NCBI GenBank assembly: GCA_027081065.1
Contig: JALWLW010000042.1
Coordinates: forward strand, 1 to 58,882
Reading direction: 5' to 3'
Length of the DNA stretch: 58,882 bases
DNA from: Campylobacteraceae bacterium
Lineage (GTDB): Bacteria > Campylobacterota > Campylobacteria > Campylobacterales > Sulfurovaceae
The notes beneath the pieces were generated by a model. That model saw only the letters and a program-made list of their open reading frames with translations. It did no database searches and was not told where the DNA came from. This document shows, in pieces, positions 44,789 to 54,305 of the stretch. The translations under genes and the position numbers were made by a program. Position 1 is the stretch's first letter; the number at the start of each line of letters is the position of its first letter.

Positions 44789-46222
44789 TTAACAAGAGTA
44801 AGTAGAGATATACTCATAAGCAGTTGGTCTTCCCTCAACAGGTATAACGTGTCTATCAAACATATAGTCAACATACTCTTTAACATACTCAGGACTCATA
44901 ATTGGAGCTAGGAACTCATGGTCTTTTTCAAGTCCCTCAAGTGCATCTCTAAATGAGTTTGGAAGCTCAGGAATTTTTCTCTCAGCAATCTCATCTCTTG
45001 AAAGCTCAAATAGGTCTTCATTAAATGGTCCAACTAACTCATAACCACCATTTTTAATTCCATCAAGACCAGCCATCATAAGTACAGCAAATGCAAGGTA
45101 AGGACAAGAGGTAGAGTCAGGGAAACGAGTCTCAATTCTAGTTGCCTTCTCTCCTGCACCATAAGGAATTCTACATGCAGCACTTCGGTTTTGGCTAGAG
45201 TAAGTTAAAATTCTTGGAGCTTCAAAACCTGGAAGTAGTCTTTTGTATGAGTTTGTACTTGGGTTTGTAAATGAAGCAACTGCTTCTCTATGTTTAAAGA
45301 TACCACTTAGGTAATCAAGTGCTGTTTTAGAAAGGTTAGCGTAAGCTCCTTCTTCGTAGAACAAGTTTGTACCATCTTTCCATAATGATTGGTGAACGTG
45401 CATTCCATTACCGTTATCATTGTAAATTGGTTTTGGCATAAATGTAGCAGTTTTACCGTTAAGGTGTGCTACCATTTTTACAACATATTTGTACTTTTGA
45501 ACGTTATCAGCAGCCGTAATGATATCAGAGTAAACAATACCGATCTCATGTTGACCTTGTGCAACTTCATGGTGACCTAGAACAACTTCTAGTCCAACAT
45601 CTTCAAGAACTTGCATCATCTCAGCTCTTAAATCTACAGCTGAATCTGTTGGCATAGTTGGGAAGTATCCACCTTTAATTCTTGGTCTATGACCCATGTT
45701 CCCCATCTCACCGTAGTCAGCATCATCAGCCCAGTGACCTTCGTCTGTCTCTACTCTGAATGATTGGTGGTTGTCATTGTCAACAATTTTAACATCATCA
45801 AAGATAAAAAACTCATTTTCTGGTCCAAAGTAGGCTGCATCTGCTACACCAGCATCATCAAGTGCTTGAAGTGCTTTTTTAGCAATAGATCTTGGACATT
45901 TAGCATAAAGTTCATTTTTATAGATATCATAAACATCACAAATTACAACTACTGTGCTATCAGCAGTAAATGGGTCCAAGAATGCAGAATCAACATCTGG
46001 TTTAAGCAGCATATCTGATTCATTTATTGGTTGCCAATTTTCGATTGAAGAACCATCAAATGGAAGACCACCCTCTAATTGTCCAGTTGTTACAGCACTC
46101 ATTCTATATGAGATATGATGCCATGCACCTTTAATATCTGTAAATCTAAAATCTACAAATTCTACTTCGTTCTCTTTACAAAATGTAAAAAATTCATCTA
46201 CACCGTTTACGAATTTACCCAT
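44789..46222 (-). CDS. glnA: Glutamine synthetase, type I
   Basis: Makes glutamine from glutamate, ammonia and ATP. 477 residues, normal length. Seen: DIKGAWHHISY, GLPFDGSSIENW, PENEFFIFDD, NGMHVHQSLW, RLLPGFEAP and RIPYGAGEKATRIETRFPD. At the position of the E. coli adenylylation tyrosine (NLYDLP) this protein has DLFELS, so the usual Tyr is Phe and covalent control by GlnE is not expected. AGGAGAG lies 7 bases before the ATG. It stands alone. Confidence 0.95.
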   Translation of the reverse strand: MGKFVNGVDEFFTFCKENEVEFVDFRFTDIKGAWHHISYRMSAVTTGQLEGGLPFDGSSIENWQPINESDMLLKPDVDSAFLDPFTADSTVVVICDVYDIYKNELYAKCPRSIAKKALQALDDAGVADAAYFGPENEFFIFDDVKIVDNDNHQSFRVETDEGHWADDADYGEMGNMGHRPRIKGGYFPTMPTDSAVDLRAEMMQVLEDVGLEVVLGHHEVAQGQHEIGIVYSDIITAADNVQKYKYVVKMVAHLNGKTATFMPKPIYNDNGNGMHVHQSLWKDGTNLFYEEGAYANLSKTALDYLSGIFKHREAVASFTNPSTNSYKRLLPGFEAPRILTYSSQNRSAACRIPYGAGEKATRIETRFPDSTSCPYLAFAVLMMAGLDGIKNGGYELVGPFNEDLFELSRDEIAERKIPELPNSFRDALEGLEKDHEFLAPIMSPEYVKEYVDYMFDRHVIPVEGRPTAYEYISTYSC

Positions 46223-46295
46223 AGGTTACTCTCCTAAAATTTTTAAGTCGCATTGATTGTATCAAAGAATTTTATAAATGTTATAACTTTGATGG

Positions 46296-47075
46296 TTAAA
46301 AAGTAATCAATTCTTTTTCACGTTGATTAAAAGTAACAGCTTTACTGTAACCAACTTTTTTAGCTAGTTTAATAGCTTCATCATATTTATAACCTACTTG
46401 TCCAATAGCATGAGCATCTGATGAAAATGTAATGGGGATGTCTAGTTCATAAGCCATTTCTAGTAGAGAGGGGTTAGGGTAAATTTCTTGACAAGGTTTT
46501 CGTAGTCCTGCCGTATTGAGCTCTAAAACCATGTTAGCTTTTTTAATGGCTTGAAGTGCAGGTTTAGCAATAAGTCTAATGTCTTTTGTAGGCATAAAGT
46601 TAAAAACTTTAATAAGGTCTAAGTGACCGACAATGTCAAAATGGTTACTTTTTGCCATGGCTTCTATGTTAGAGAAGTATTCTTGCCAAATCTCATTGAT
46701 GTTTCTATTTTGATATTCATCTTTAAATTCGGGATTGTCAAATCCCCAGGTATCTAAAAAGTGAACAGAGCCTATAAGATAATCAACTTCTGCTTTTAAT
46801 ACACGGTCATCCATATGACCTTTTAAGTAGTCAACTTCATAACCAAGTAAAATTTGGATTTCGCTTTTATATTTTTCTTTAAGTATTTTGACATCATTAA
46901 CATAGAGTTCCATTTCATTAAATTGGAGACGATAATATTCATCAAAATTCATAGGAGCATGTTCTGAAAAACCATAGATATCAATGCCAAGTTGAATGGC
47001 ATGTTTTATGTAGCTTTCCATTGAGCCTTTAGCATGGTTACATCGAGTGGTGTGGTTATGTAGATCTATTCTCAT
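46296..47075 (-). CDS. Histidinol-phosphatase, PHP family (HisJ type)
   Basis: 259 residues. PHP-domain metal ligands: RIDLHNHTTRCNH near the start, GFSEHAPMNFDEYY, LLGYEVDYLKG, YLIGSVHFLDTWGFD, HFDIVGHLDLIKVF and PITFSSDAHAIGQVG. This pattern fits HisJ-type histidinol-phosphate phosphatases of histidine synthesis. Other his genes are not in the window, so a different phosphoester substrate cannot be excluded. Confidence 0.82.
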   Translation of the reverse strand: MRIDLHNHTTRCNHAKGSMESYIKHAIQLGIDIYGFSEHAPMNFDEYYRLQFNEMELYVNDVKILKEKYKSEIQILLGYEVDYLKGHMDDRVLKAEVDYLIGSVHFLDTWGFDNPEFKDEYQNRNINEIWQEYFSNIEAMAKSNHFDIVGHLDLIKVFNFMPTKDIRLIAKPALQAIKKANMVLELNTAGLRKPCQEIYPNPSLLEMAYELDIPITFSSDAHAIGQVGYKYDEAIKLAKKVGYSKAVTFNQREKELITF

Positions 47076-47099
47076 AGAGATATTTTAGCACAAGAGAGA

Positions 47100-47123
47100 T
47101 AAGGTCGGTTGAAAGCGACCTTA
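47100..47123 (-). terminator. Hairpin downstream of the glucosaminidase gene
   Basis: TAAGGTCG / CGACCTTA, an 8-bp perfect stem with an 8-base loop, 12 bases after the stop at 47135 on the minus strand; moderately pyrimidine-rich beyond. Confidence 0.5.
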
Positions 47124-47134
47124 ATTTAATAAAA

Positions 47135-48049
47135 TTAGTTAGAAGCTAATTCAAATTTATCAAACTTTCTAAGTTTATTATGAACGATAAATTTTTTTAA
47201 TTTAGATGGATAGTTATCTAACTCACAGTAATTTACTAGATAGTTAACGAGAACGAGAGGATTATCTGTAATATTTCGTTGTTTTCGAAAGCTTTTATAA
47301 GCTCCTCTACCAATAACAGCAAAGTAATCATCAATCGCTTCTGAAATATTGGCATATTTTTTTACATAAATAGATTTACCATTTCTGTTACCACGTGCTT
47401 TAATACGTGGTTCATTTTTATTGTATGACCACATACCAAAAATATTATTTCCCTCTTTAAAGAATCTTGATTCTCCCCATGCAGACTCTATAGCTGCTTG
47501 AGCTAAGATAATACTTACAGGATGTGTTTTTAGTCTATTGGCCAACTTTTTATTGTCTCTTGTTTTATATTTTTTATAGAGTGTTTCTAAAAAGTCAATA
47601 TCATCCTCATCCATATGTTCAATAGGAGTATTAATAAGTGAGAGTACTCGTTCTCTTTTAATTTTTAAATTTGCTTTAGAAATTAAAATAGCTGGTAACA
47701 TCATATAAAAAAATTTTTGTTTTTTTTCAGATACTTGAAGTTTATTTAGAGAGATGGTATTGGTGTAGTTAATAGGTTCAATTTCTTTCGAAGGAAAGAT
47801 TTTGATATCTTCAGGAGTTTTAATTTTTTTATTTACAGTTAAAACTTTTTCATCGATAATAATCGGAGAGGTCAGTAGTTCACTTTTCTGAACATTAAGT
47901 TCACTGGGGTCACTGGGTTTGGGTATGGTGTAAATAATAGGTTGAACATTCTTTTTTTCTATTTCTTGTTTAACAACATCTACCAGTGTATTATCAAATG
48001 CTGAGAGTGATAGTGTTAACACAATAAATATTTTTAAATGTTTAATCAT
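47135..48049 (-). CDS. Bax-like glucosaminidase-domain protein
   Basis: 304 residues. Signal-peptide-like N-terminus (KHLKIFIVLTLSLSA), a spacer of about 100 residues, then a glucosaminidase-type lysozyme domain: HPVSIILAQAAIESAWGESRFF with the catalytic Glu, GNNIFGMWSYN, and ISEAIDDYFAVIGRGAYKSFRKQR. The layout matches E. coli Bax, which is thought to cut peptidoglycan glycan strands. A role in wall remodelling or motility-related pores is possible. Confidence 0.85.
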   Translation of the reverse strand: MIKHLKIFIVLTLSLSAFDNTLVDVVKQEIEKKNVQPIIYTIPKPSDPSELNVQKSELLTSPIIIDEKVLTVNKKIKTPEDIKIFPSKEIEPINYTNTISLNKLQVSEKKQKFFYMMLPAILISKANLKIKRERVLSLINTPIEHMDEDDIDFLETLYKKYKTRDNKKLANRLKTHPVSIILAQAAIESAWGESRFFKEGNNIFGMWSYNKNEPRIKARGNRNGKSIYVKKYANISEAIDDYFAVIGRGAYKSFRKQRNITDNPLVLVNYLVNYCELDNYPSKLKKFIVHNKLRKFDKFELASN

Positions 48050-48429
48050 GTTTTAAAATCCTTTTTTAAAAATTCCGAAATTATATCTTTTATTTCTTAA
48101 ATAAAAATTAATAATAATATTATTTTTTATTTTATTTTTTTCAATTACCTATTCTGTGGCTTTTGAGATAGATTTTAAAATATAATAATTTTTTTCTAAA
48201 AAAACTAATAATTGTGTATTATTTTATTTTAATAAAATATTGTTATTTCATATATTTAACAAATAAGCTCTTTAAAAGGAAAAAAAAGTAAAATAAATAC
48301 TTACATTAAATTATATAGATAATATGTGTAAAATTGTTTTTTATCTTTTTAGTAATATTTTTGATTTTTTCAATAATTATTACCTCAGCACGTTTTTTGT
48401 TTTGTTTTATGCTTTTATAGTTCCCATAT

Positions 48430-48457
48430 AATCCCTTTCATATAGAATAAAGGGATT
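48430..48457. other. Perfect 9-bp hairpin upstream of the acpP promoter
   Basis: AATCCCTTT pairs with AAAGGGATT around a 10-base loop, in a region otherwise nearly all A and T. No T-tract follows directly. It is 28 bases upstream of the acpP -10 box, so a regulator site is as likely as a terminator. Confidence 0.4.
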
Positions 48458-48484
48458 GAGAGAACTAATTTTATATTTTTTTGC

Positions 48485-48490
48485 TATACT
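48485..48490 (+). promoter_or_regulatory. -10 element of acpP
   Basis: TATACT preceded by TTTTTTTGC, the T-rich upstream pattern common in Campylobacterota sigma-70 promoters, 34 bases before the ATG; AGGAGAG is the ribosome site. Confidence 0.6.
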
Positions 48491-48524
48491 TATGGGCATA
48501 AAATTAAACAATTAGGAGAGTGTC

Positions 48525-48758
48525 ATGGCACTATTTGATGAAGTAAAAGAAGTTGTAGTTGAGCAGCTAAGCGTAAATGCAGATGAAGTAAAAGAAGAGT
48601 CTAAGTTTGTAGAAGATCTTGGAGCTGATAGTCTTGATGTGGTTGAACTTGTAATGGCACTTGAAGAGAAATTTGATATTGAGATTCCTGACGAAGATGC
48701 TGAAAAGATAGCAACAGTTAATGATGCTATTAAATTCATTGAAAATATTCAAGCATAA
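48525..48758 (+). CDS. acpP: Acyl carrier protein
   Basis: 77 residues, acidic. The phosphopantetheine site DSL with Ser36 sits in [19 protein letters not shown]. Carries growing acyl chains for fatty-acid and lipid A synthesis. First gene of an acpP-fabF-accA cluster, with a hairpin between it and fabF. Confidence 0.97.
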   Translation: MALFDEVKEVVVEQLSVNADEVKEESKFVEDLGADSLDVVELVMALEEKFDIEIPDEDAEKIATVNDAIKFIENIQA

Positions 48759-48763
48759 TTTAT

Positions 48764-48779
48764 TCTCCCTTTTGGGAGA
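48764..48779 (+). terminator. Hairpin between acpP and fabF, probable attenuator
   Basis: TCTCCC-TTTT-GGGAGA 6 bases after the acpP stop; TGATATTTAATTT follows, so not a full terminator. It could let acpP be expressed above fabF. Confidence 0.5.
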
Positions 48780-48849
48780 TGATATTTAATTTATATTTGA
48801 AATTATTATCGTAGTTTGATATATATCTTAAAAGAGTATAGGAGATAGT

Positions 48850-50067
48850 GTGAGAAGAGTTGTAATTACTGGCCTAGGAATGATTAATAGTGTAGGAAAG
48901 GATAAAGAGAGTTCTTTTGCTGCTATTTTAAATGGTGAATGTGGAATTAAAGAAATTGAACTTTTTGATGCTGAAAAATTTTCTGTAAGAATTGCAGGAG
49001 AAATTGTTGGCTTTGATCCTTCTGAAGTAATGGATGGGAAAGAAGTTAAAAAGGCTGATAGATTTATACAACTTGGTATGAAAGCAACTAAAGAAGCAAT
49101 GGCTGATGCTAATTTTTCCGATGATATTGATATGGAACGTTTTGGTGTCTCTTCAGCATCAGGTATCGGTGGTTTACCAAATATTGAAAAGAACTCGATT
49201 ATTTGTAGTACACGAGGGGCTAAAAGAATTTCTCCATTTTTTATTCCATCTTCTCTTGTTAATATGCTTGGTGGATTTATCACTATTGAGCATGGAATTA
49301 AAGGTCCTAACCTCTCTTGTGTAACAGCGTGTGCAGCGGGGACACATGCTATTGCAGAAGCATCAAAAACGATTATGTTAGATGGAGCTGATACAATGTT
49401 AGTTGTAGGTGCAGAGTCAGCGATTTGTGGTGCTGGTATTGGTGGTTTTGCTGCGATGAAGGCTTTAAGTACAAATAATGAGAATCCGAAGGAAGCATCT
49501 CGACCTTTTGATGCTGATCGAAATGGATTTGTTATGGGTGAGGGAGCTGCAGCATTGATTTTAGAAGAGTATGAACAAGCTATTGCTCGTGGAGCTAAGA
49601 TTTATGGTGAAGTTATTGGTTTTGGTGAGAGTGGAGATGCTAATCATATTACAACTCCTGTAGTAGATGGTCCTCTTCGTGCAATGAAAGCTGCTATGCG
49701 AATGGCTGGTGATGTTAAAATTGATTATGTTAATGCTCATGGAACATCAACCCCAGCTAATGATAAAAATGAAACAGCTGCTGTTAAAGAACTTTTTGGT
49801 GGTGCTGAAAATTGTCCTCCAATGAGTTCTATTAAAGGTCAGATTGGTCATTGTTTAGGTGCCGCTGGAGCAATTGAGGCTGTTGTTTCACTTATGGCAA
49901 TGCGTGATGGTAAGCTTCCTCCCACAATTAATTATGTAACAAAAGATGAAAATTGTGATTTAGATTATGTAACAGATGGTGTGCGTGATGCAAACCTTAA
50001 TGTAGTTATGAGTAACTCTTTTGGTTTTGGTGGAACTAATGGAGTCGTAATCTTTAAAAAAATATAA
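48850..50067 (+). CDS. fabF: 3-oxoacyl-ACP synthase II
   Basis: Chain-elongating condensing enzyme. 405 residues from a GTG start with AGGAG 5 bases before it. RRVVITGLGMINSVG opens it, the active-site Cys is in GPNLSCVTACAAGTHAI, and the catalytic His residues are in VNAHGTSTPANDKNE and GHCLGAAGAIEAV. Full-length and intact. Confidence 0.96.
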   Translation: MRRVVITGLGMINSVGKDKESSFAAILNGECGIKEIELFDAEKFSVRIAGEIVGFDPSEVMDGKEVKKADRFIQLGMKATKEAMADANFSDDIDMERFGVSSASGIGGLPNIEKNSIICSTRGAKRISPFFIPSSLVNMLGGFITIEHGIKGPNLSCVTACAAGTHAIAEASKTIMLDGADTMLVVGAESAICGAGIGGFAAMKALSTNNENPKEASRPFDADRNGFVMGEGAAALILEEYEQAIARGAKIYGEVIGFGESGDANHITTPVVDGPLRAMKAAMRMAGDVKIDYVNAHGTSTPANDKNETAAVKELFGGAENCPPMSSIKGQIGHCLGAAGAIEAVVSLMAMRDGKLPPTINYVTKDENCDLDYVTDGVRDANLNVVMSNSFGFGGTNGVVIFKKI

Positions 50068-50076
50068 GGGCATAAG

Positions 50077-51012
50077 ATGGCGACTTATTTAGAGTTTGAA
50101 AAAAAGATTGAACAGATTCAAAAAGATATTGACTCTGTTTATGCGAAAAAAGATCAATCTGCTATTGAATCTTTAGAAAAAGACTTAGAAAAAGAAGTTA
50201 CAAGAAGTATGAAAGGTCTTTCTGACTATCAAAAGCTTCAACTTGCTCGTCATCCAGATAGACCTTATGCTTTAGATTATATCCGTTTTATGATGGATGA
50301 TGCTTATGAAATTCATGGAGATAGAGCTTTTCGTGACGACCCAGCTATTTTATGTTATTTGGGTTATATAGATGGTCAAAAGACTATGGTCATTGGTGAG
50401 CAAAAAGGTCGAGGAACAAAACATAAACTGAAAAGAAACTTTGGTATGCCAAATCCTGAGGGTTACCGAAAAGCTTTACGTGCAGTAAGACTTGCAGAGA
50501 AGTTTAATATTCCTGTGCTTATGTTAATAGATACTCCAGGGGCTTATCCTGGTTTAGGTGCTGAAGAGCGTGGTCAAAGTGAAGCCATTGCTAAAAATCT
50601 TTTTGAATTTACAAATATTAAAGTACCTATGATTTCAGTGGTTATTGGTGAAGGTGGTTCAGGTGGGGCATTAGCAATTGGTGTAGCAGATAAGTTAGCA
50701 ATGATGCGTTACTCTGTTTTTGCTGTTATTTCTCCTGAGGGTTGTGCTGCTATTTTATGGAATGATCCTAGTAAAGTAGAACAAGCTGCTAAGGCTTTAA
50801 AAATTACACCAGAAGACTTATTAGCTCATGGATTAATTGATGATATTTTAGATGAGCCTCTTATTGGAGCACACAGAACAAAAGAGGCATCAGCTCAAGT
50901 AGTTAAGGCCTATTTTTTAGAGAATGTAAATCAATTGAAAACTTTAAGTACTGAAGAGATGCTTGAACAACGATATGAACGTCTTACTTCTGTTGGTGCA
51001 TTTAGTGAATAG
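50077..51012 (+). CDS. accA: Acetyl-CoA carboxylase carboxyltransferase subunit alpha
   Basis: With AccD, transfers carboxyl from biotin to acetyl-CoA to make malonyl-CoA. 311 residues. Seen: [72 protein letters not shown] and [19 protein letters not shown]. Nine bases after fabF, same operon. Confidence 0.96.
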   Translation: MATYLEFEKKIEQIQKDIDSVYAKKDQSAIESLEKDLEKEVTRSMKGLSDYQKLQLARHPDRPYALDYIRFMMDDAYEIHGDRAFRDDPAILCYLGYIDGQKTMVIGEQKGRGTKHKLKRNFGMPNPEGYRKALRAVRLAEKFNIPVLMLIDTPGAYPGLGAEERGQSEAIAKNLFEFTNIKVPMISVVIGEGGSGGALAIGVADKLAMMRYSVFAVISPEGCAAILWNDPSKVEQAAKALKITPEDLLAHGLIDDILDEPLIGAHRTKEASAQVVKAYFLENVNQLKTLSTEEMLEQRYERLTSVGAFSE

Positions 51013-51044
51013 ATTATTGAAGTTTTATATTAAGGAATTAGCAA

Positions 51045-51413
51045 ATGCAAGAGATATTAAATAGTCTATTAAATGAAAACTATTTTACTGCTTTGGTATT
51101 ATTTATTTTTATATTAATTTTATTACTTGTGTTTTTAGTGTTTCATTATAAAAAAATCTTGAAAACACAAAATGACTTGCTAAAAGAGAAAGATGAAAAA
51201 ATTAAAAGTCTTAGAAAATATAGTTATGAGATGGAGTTACAAAAAGTTGAACGAGAGCATGAAATAGAGAAAGAAATTTTAAATTTAAATCATAATATTA
51301 AAGAGTTAAAACAAAAAGAGAAAGAGGGTCTAAAAAATCAAGTAGTTACAATGCTTGAAAAATATGAGAAAAAAAGAGCTCAATTGTTAAATCATATTGA
51401 TCTGAAATTATAG
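51045..51413 (+). CDS. Membrane-anchored coiled-coil protein
   Basis: 122 residues. One membrane helix (about 15-37, LVLFIFILILLLVFLVF) then a long charged helix (42-120) rich in Lys and Glu with heptads such as KDEKIKSLRKYSYEMELQ. Topology probably N-in with the coiled coil in the cytoplasm, or an anchored periplasmic rod. No family recognised. It follows accA by 32 bases and precedes another coiled-coil gene. Confidence 0.65.
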   Translation: MQEILNSLLNENYFTALVLFIFILILLLVFLVFHYKKILKTQNDLLKEKDEKIKSLRKYSYEMELQKVEREHEIEKEILNLNHNIKELKQKEKEGLKNQVVTMLEKYEKKRAQLLNHIDLKL

Positions 51414-51435
51414 CGTTTAGTAAAGGTTGTATAGT

Positions 51436-52146
51436 ATGAGTCTTGATAAAGAGGAAAAAATATCAAATATATCTTCTGAAAAAGAAGATAGCTCAGTTAT
51501 TAGTGAAGATATAAAGGCTTTATCAGTCAGTGTTAATAATGGATCTTTAATTAATTACAATACTTCAAAAGACACCTATTTAGTGATAAAAGAGATAGAA
51601 TCACTTTATCAAGAGAATATTTCAGCTTATGGGGAAGCTATTCATCTATTTAATATTAGGATTGAAAAATTAAAAAGTGATATTGCAGTACAGAGTAAAA
51701 TAGAAGAGAAAGTTAAAAAAGAACTTTTTGGATTAGAGAGTATTGTTCTTTATAAATCTAATTTTTTTGAATCATTGCATCAGAAGCTTACTGAAAAAAC
51801 AAACTTAATGCTAGAGTTGATGAAAGAGTATAAGGATATTTTACCTGAAGATCAGTATCGTAAAAAAATAATGGGTAAGAAACAAGAAATTGTTGAAATA
51901 CTTGAAGAAATTTTAGATGAAGAGAATTCTTTACTACATACAGAGCTAGAACGTTTAAATATTGCTAGTGAATGTTCAAAAGTGAGTAAAGTGATGGAAG
52001 AGTTAAATACTCAATTAAAATTTTTAGAAATTGAGAAGAGTTATTTTGAAGCTAATGAGTTACAAAAAATTTCTTATTTAAATATTGCGTTAGATGAGAA
52101 AAAAATTGAAAATAGTTCAAAATTGGTTGATACAGAAATAGTTTAA
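51436..52146 (+). CDS. Cytoplasmic coiled-coil protein
   Basis: 236 residues from ATG 51436 (an in-frame TTG at 51427 is less likely). Acidic first 45 residues, then continuous helix with coiled-coil heptads from about 50 to 210, e.g. EKLKSDIAVQSKIEEKVKKE. No signal peptide and no known domain. Placed 22 bases after the membrane-anchored coiled-coil gene, so the two may interact. Confidence 0.6.
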   Translation: MSLDKEEKISNISSEKEDSSVISEDIKALSVSVNNGSLINYNTSKDTYLVIKEIESLYQENISAYGEAIHLFNIRIEKLKSDIAVQSKIEEKVKKELFGLESIVLYKSNFFESLHQKLTEKTNLMLELMKEYKDILPEDQYRKKIMGKKQEIVEILEEILDEENSLLHTELERLNIASECSKVSKVMEELNTQLKFLEIEKSYFEANELQKISYLNIALDEKKIENSSKLVDTEIV

Positions 52147-52170
52147 GTAGTAAATGTTCATTGTATTTGT

Positions 52171-52241
52171 TTTGTTATAATACATAATAAGTAAATACTT
52201 ATGTAGCTACAAACAAAAAGTTTAATAGATTTTGTTATAAT
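52171..52241 (+). promoter_or_regulatory. Two tandem -10 elements upstream of purH
   Basis: The 11-mer TTTGTTATAAT occurs twice, at 52171-52181 and 52231-52241, exactly 60 bases apart. The second is 25 bases before the purH ATG. Two tandem promoters or a small duplication. Confidence 0.5.
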
Positions 52242-52266
52242 TTCAAAAATATTTTTAAGGTCTAAA

Positions 52267-53799
52267 ATGAGAGCATTACTTAGCGTTAGTGACAAAAATG
52301 GTGTGGTAGAATTCGCACAAGGTTTAGAGAAAATGGGTTGGGAAATTATCTCAACTGGTGGAACATATAAAAAACTTAACGGTGCAGGTGTTAAAGTAAT
52401 TGAAATTGACGAAGTAACTAAGTTTCCAGAGTGTTTTGAAGGGCGTGTTAAGACACTTAATCCTTATGTTCATGGTGGAATCTTACACAAACGTGGAGAT
52501 GAAGCACACGTAGCACAAGCAAAAGAGCTTGGTGTTGAAGGAATTGACTTAGTATGTGTGAATCTCTACCCATTTAAAGAGACCATTGAGCGTACTGAAG
52601 ATTTTGATGAAATCATCGAAAACATCGACATCGGTGGACCAACCATGGTGCGTTCAGCTGCTAAAAACTTTAACGATGTGCTTATTGTGACCGATGCTAA
52701 TGACTACGCTTCTATTTTAGATGCTTTAGATAATAAATCGGATGATTTGGAGTTTAGACGCAACCTTATGATAAAAGCTTTTGAACATACAGCAGCTTAC
52801 GACTCTATGATAGCTAACTACATGAACAAACGTTTCAATAATGGTTTTGGTGAGTATCAGTTCATTACAGGTAAGAAATCTTTCCAAACACGTTACGGTG
52901 AAAACCCTCATCAAGATGGTGCATTGTACGAGTTTGACAACCACTTCACAGAGAACTTCAAACAAGTTAAAGGTGAAGCTTCATTTAACAACATCAACGA
53001 TGTAAATGGTGCATTAAAAATTGCTTCAAGCTTTGGTGATGAAAATGCTGTATGTATTGTAAAACATGGTAACCCTTGTGGATTTGCTCTTAAAGATACA
53101 CTTTTAGCGTCGTACACAGAAGCACTAAAATGTGACCCTATTTCTGCCTTTGGTGGTGTGGTTGCAGTAAATGGTGTGGTAGACAAAGAGTTAGCCGAAA
53201 AGATGAATGAGATTTTCTTAGAAGTAGTTATGGCTGCAGACTTTACAGCAGAAGCGTTAGAAGTATTTGAAAAGAAAAAACGTCTTAAACTCTTCTCTCA
53301 AGGTGGCACTAAACTTGTAATGAGCAAAGATAGCCATGACTTCAAACATGTTGATGGTGGGTTTGTTTATCAAAACTCTGACTGCATCTGCGACAACGAA
53401 GTACACAACGCTCATAAAAAATCTGAACTAACAGCTAGCGAGCAAGAGATGAAAGATTTAGAGATAGCATGGAAAGTAGCAGGACTGACTAAGTCAAACT
53501 GTGTGGTGTATGTAAAAGACTCTGCCATGGTAGCCGTAGGTATGGGTATGACCAGTCGTGTTGACGCTGCTCAGTGTGCCTTAAAGAAAGCCAAAGAGAT
53601 GGACATTGACGTGAGTGGTGCAGCTATGGCATCTGAAGCTTTTTTCCCTTTCCGTGATAGTATAGATGCAGCAGCAGCTGCAGGTGTTAAAGCCATTATC
53701 GAACCAGGTGGGTCGATAAGAGATGACGAAGTTATAGAAGCGGCTAATGAGCATGGTATTTCTCTATATTTTACAACAGTAAGACACTTTTTACATTAA
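52267..53799 (+). CDS. purH: Bifunctional AICAR transformylase / IMP cyclohydrolase
   Basis: Last two steps of IMP synthesis. 510 residues. The N-terminal cyclohydrolase half shows [43 protein letters not shown] and [15 protein letters not shown]. The C-terminal half has KHGNPCGFA and [29 protein letters not shown] sits at the junction. Full length. Confidence 0.96.
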   Translation: MRALLSVSDKNGVVEFAQGLEKMGWEIISTGGTYKKLNGAGVKVIEIDEVTKFPECFEGRVKTLNPYVHGGILHKRGDEAHVAQAKELGVEGIDLVCVNLYPFKETIERTEDFDEIIENIDIGGPTMVRSAAKNFNDVLIVTDANDYASILDALDNKSDDLEFRRNLMIKAFEHTAAYDSMIANYMNKRFNNGFGEYQFITGKKSFQTRYGENPHQDGALYEFDNHFTENFKQVKGEASFNNINDVNGALKIASSFGDENAVCIVKHGNPCGFALKDTLLASYTEALKCDPISAFGGVVAVNGVVDKELAEKMNEIFLEVVMAADFTAEALEVFEKKKRLKLFSQGGTKLVMSKDSHDFKHVDGGFVYQNSDCICDNEVHNAHKKSELTASEQEMKDLEIAWKVAGLTKSNCVVYVKDSAMVAVGMGMTSRVDAAQCALKKAKEMDIDVSGAAMASEAFFPFRDSIDAAAAAGVKAIIEPGGSIRDDEVIEAANEHGISLYFTTVRHFLH

Positions 53800-53855
53800 T
53801 AGTCCACAATTATTTGTTAGCATAGGTACTTAGAATTTAACAAGGATATTTATTA

Positions 53856-54305
53856 ATGAAAAAGATGGTACTTAGCTTTTTGTTACTCAGCTCATGCTTA
53901 CTAGCTGAGGTTACAAACGTGGAGGTAAGCCTTGAGTTTGTTGAAGCAAAAAAAGTAAAAATAATTGATATTAGAACGGAAAAAGAGTGGAAAGAGATGG
54001 GTGTTATTTCCGGAGCTCATCTTATTACATTCTTTTCAGAGAATAAACATGATTACATTGAAGATTTTTTAGAAGCATTAAACAAAGTTGTTGAGAAAGA
54101 TGAACAGTTTGCTATTATTTCAAACACAGCAAGTAGAACTAAATTAGTCTCTAATTTTTTAGGACATAAGCATAATTATAATGTTATTAACTTAATAGGA
54201 GGCATGTCTAAACTTTTAGAAGAGGGCTATGAGGTTGAAGCATATGTGCCTAAAGATAAAAGTGTCAGTTCAAATAATGTTGAGATGAATGCAACTACAG
54301 AATAA
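53856..54305 (+). CDS. Rhodanese-fold protein lacking the catalytic cysteine
   Basis: 149 residues with a signal peptide (KKMVLSFLLLSSCLLA), so exported. It is a relative of the rhodanese at 17328: both have DIRT, an EWK tract, GAHxITFFSE and the loop ending ASRT. In the active loop the sequence is ISNTASRT, with Ser89 where the first has Cys91, so sulfurtransfer through a persulfide is not expected. Arg94 is kept. It may bind rather than transfer sulfur, or be losing its function. The 3' end overlaps aroE by 11 bases. Confidence 0.8.
   Translation: MKKMVLSFLLLSSCLLAEVTNVEVSLEFVEAKKVKIIDIRTEKEWKEMGVISGAHLITFFSENKHDYIEDFLEALNKVVEKDEQFAIISNTASRTKLVSNFLGHKHNYNVINLIGGMSKLLEEGYEVEAYVPKDKSVSSNNVEMNATTE

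Larger units (their letters stand above)
48050..48524. other. 475-base very AT-rich gap upstream of acpP
   Basis: No open frame of any quality. It is made up largely of A and T runs, with a hairpin at 48430-48457 and the acpP promoter at its right end. It also holds the divergent promoter region of the glucosaminidase gene. No repeat array, tRNA or known RNA could be recognised. Confidence 0.6.

Noticed and set aside
48828..49283. 151-codon open frame on the minus strand inside fabF
   Set aside because: Antisense to an intact fabF, Ser/Ile-rich composition, no recognisable motif.
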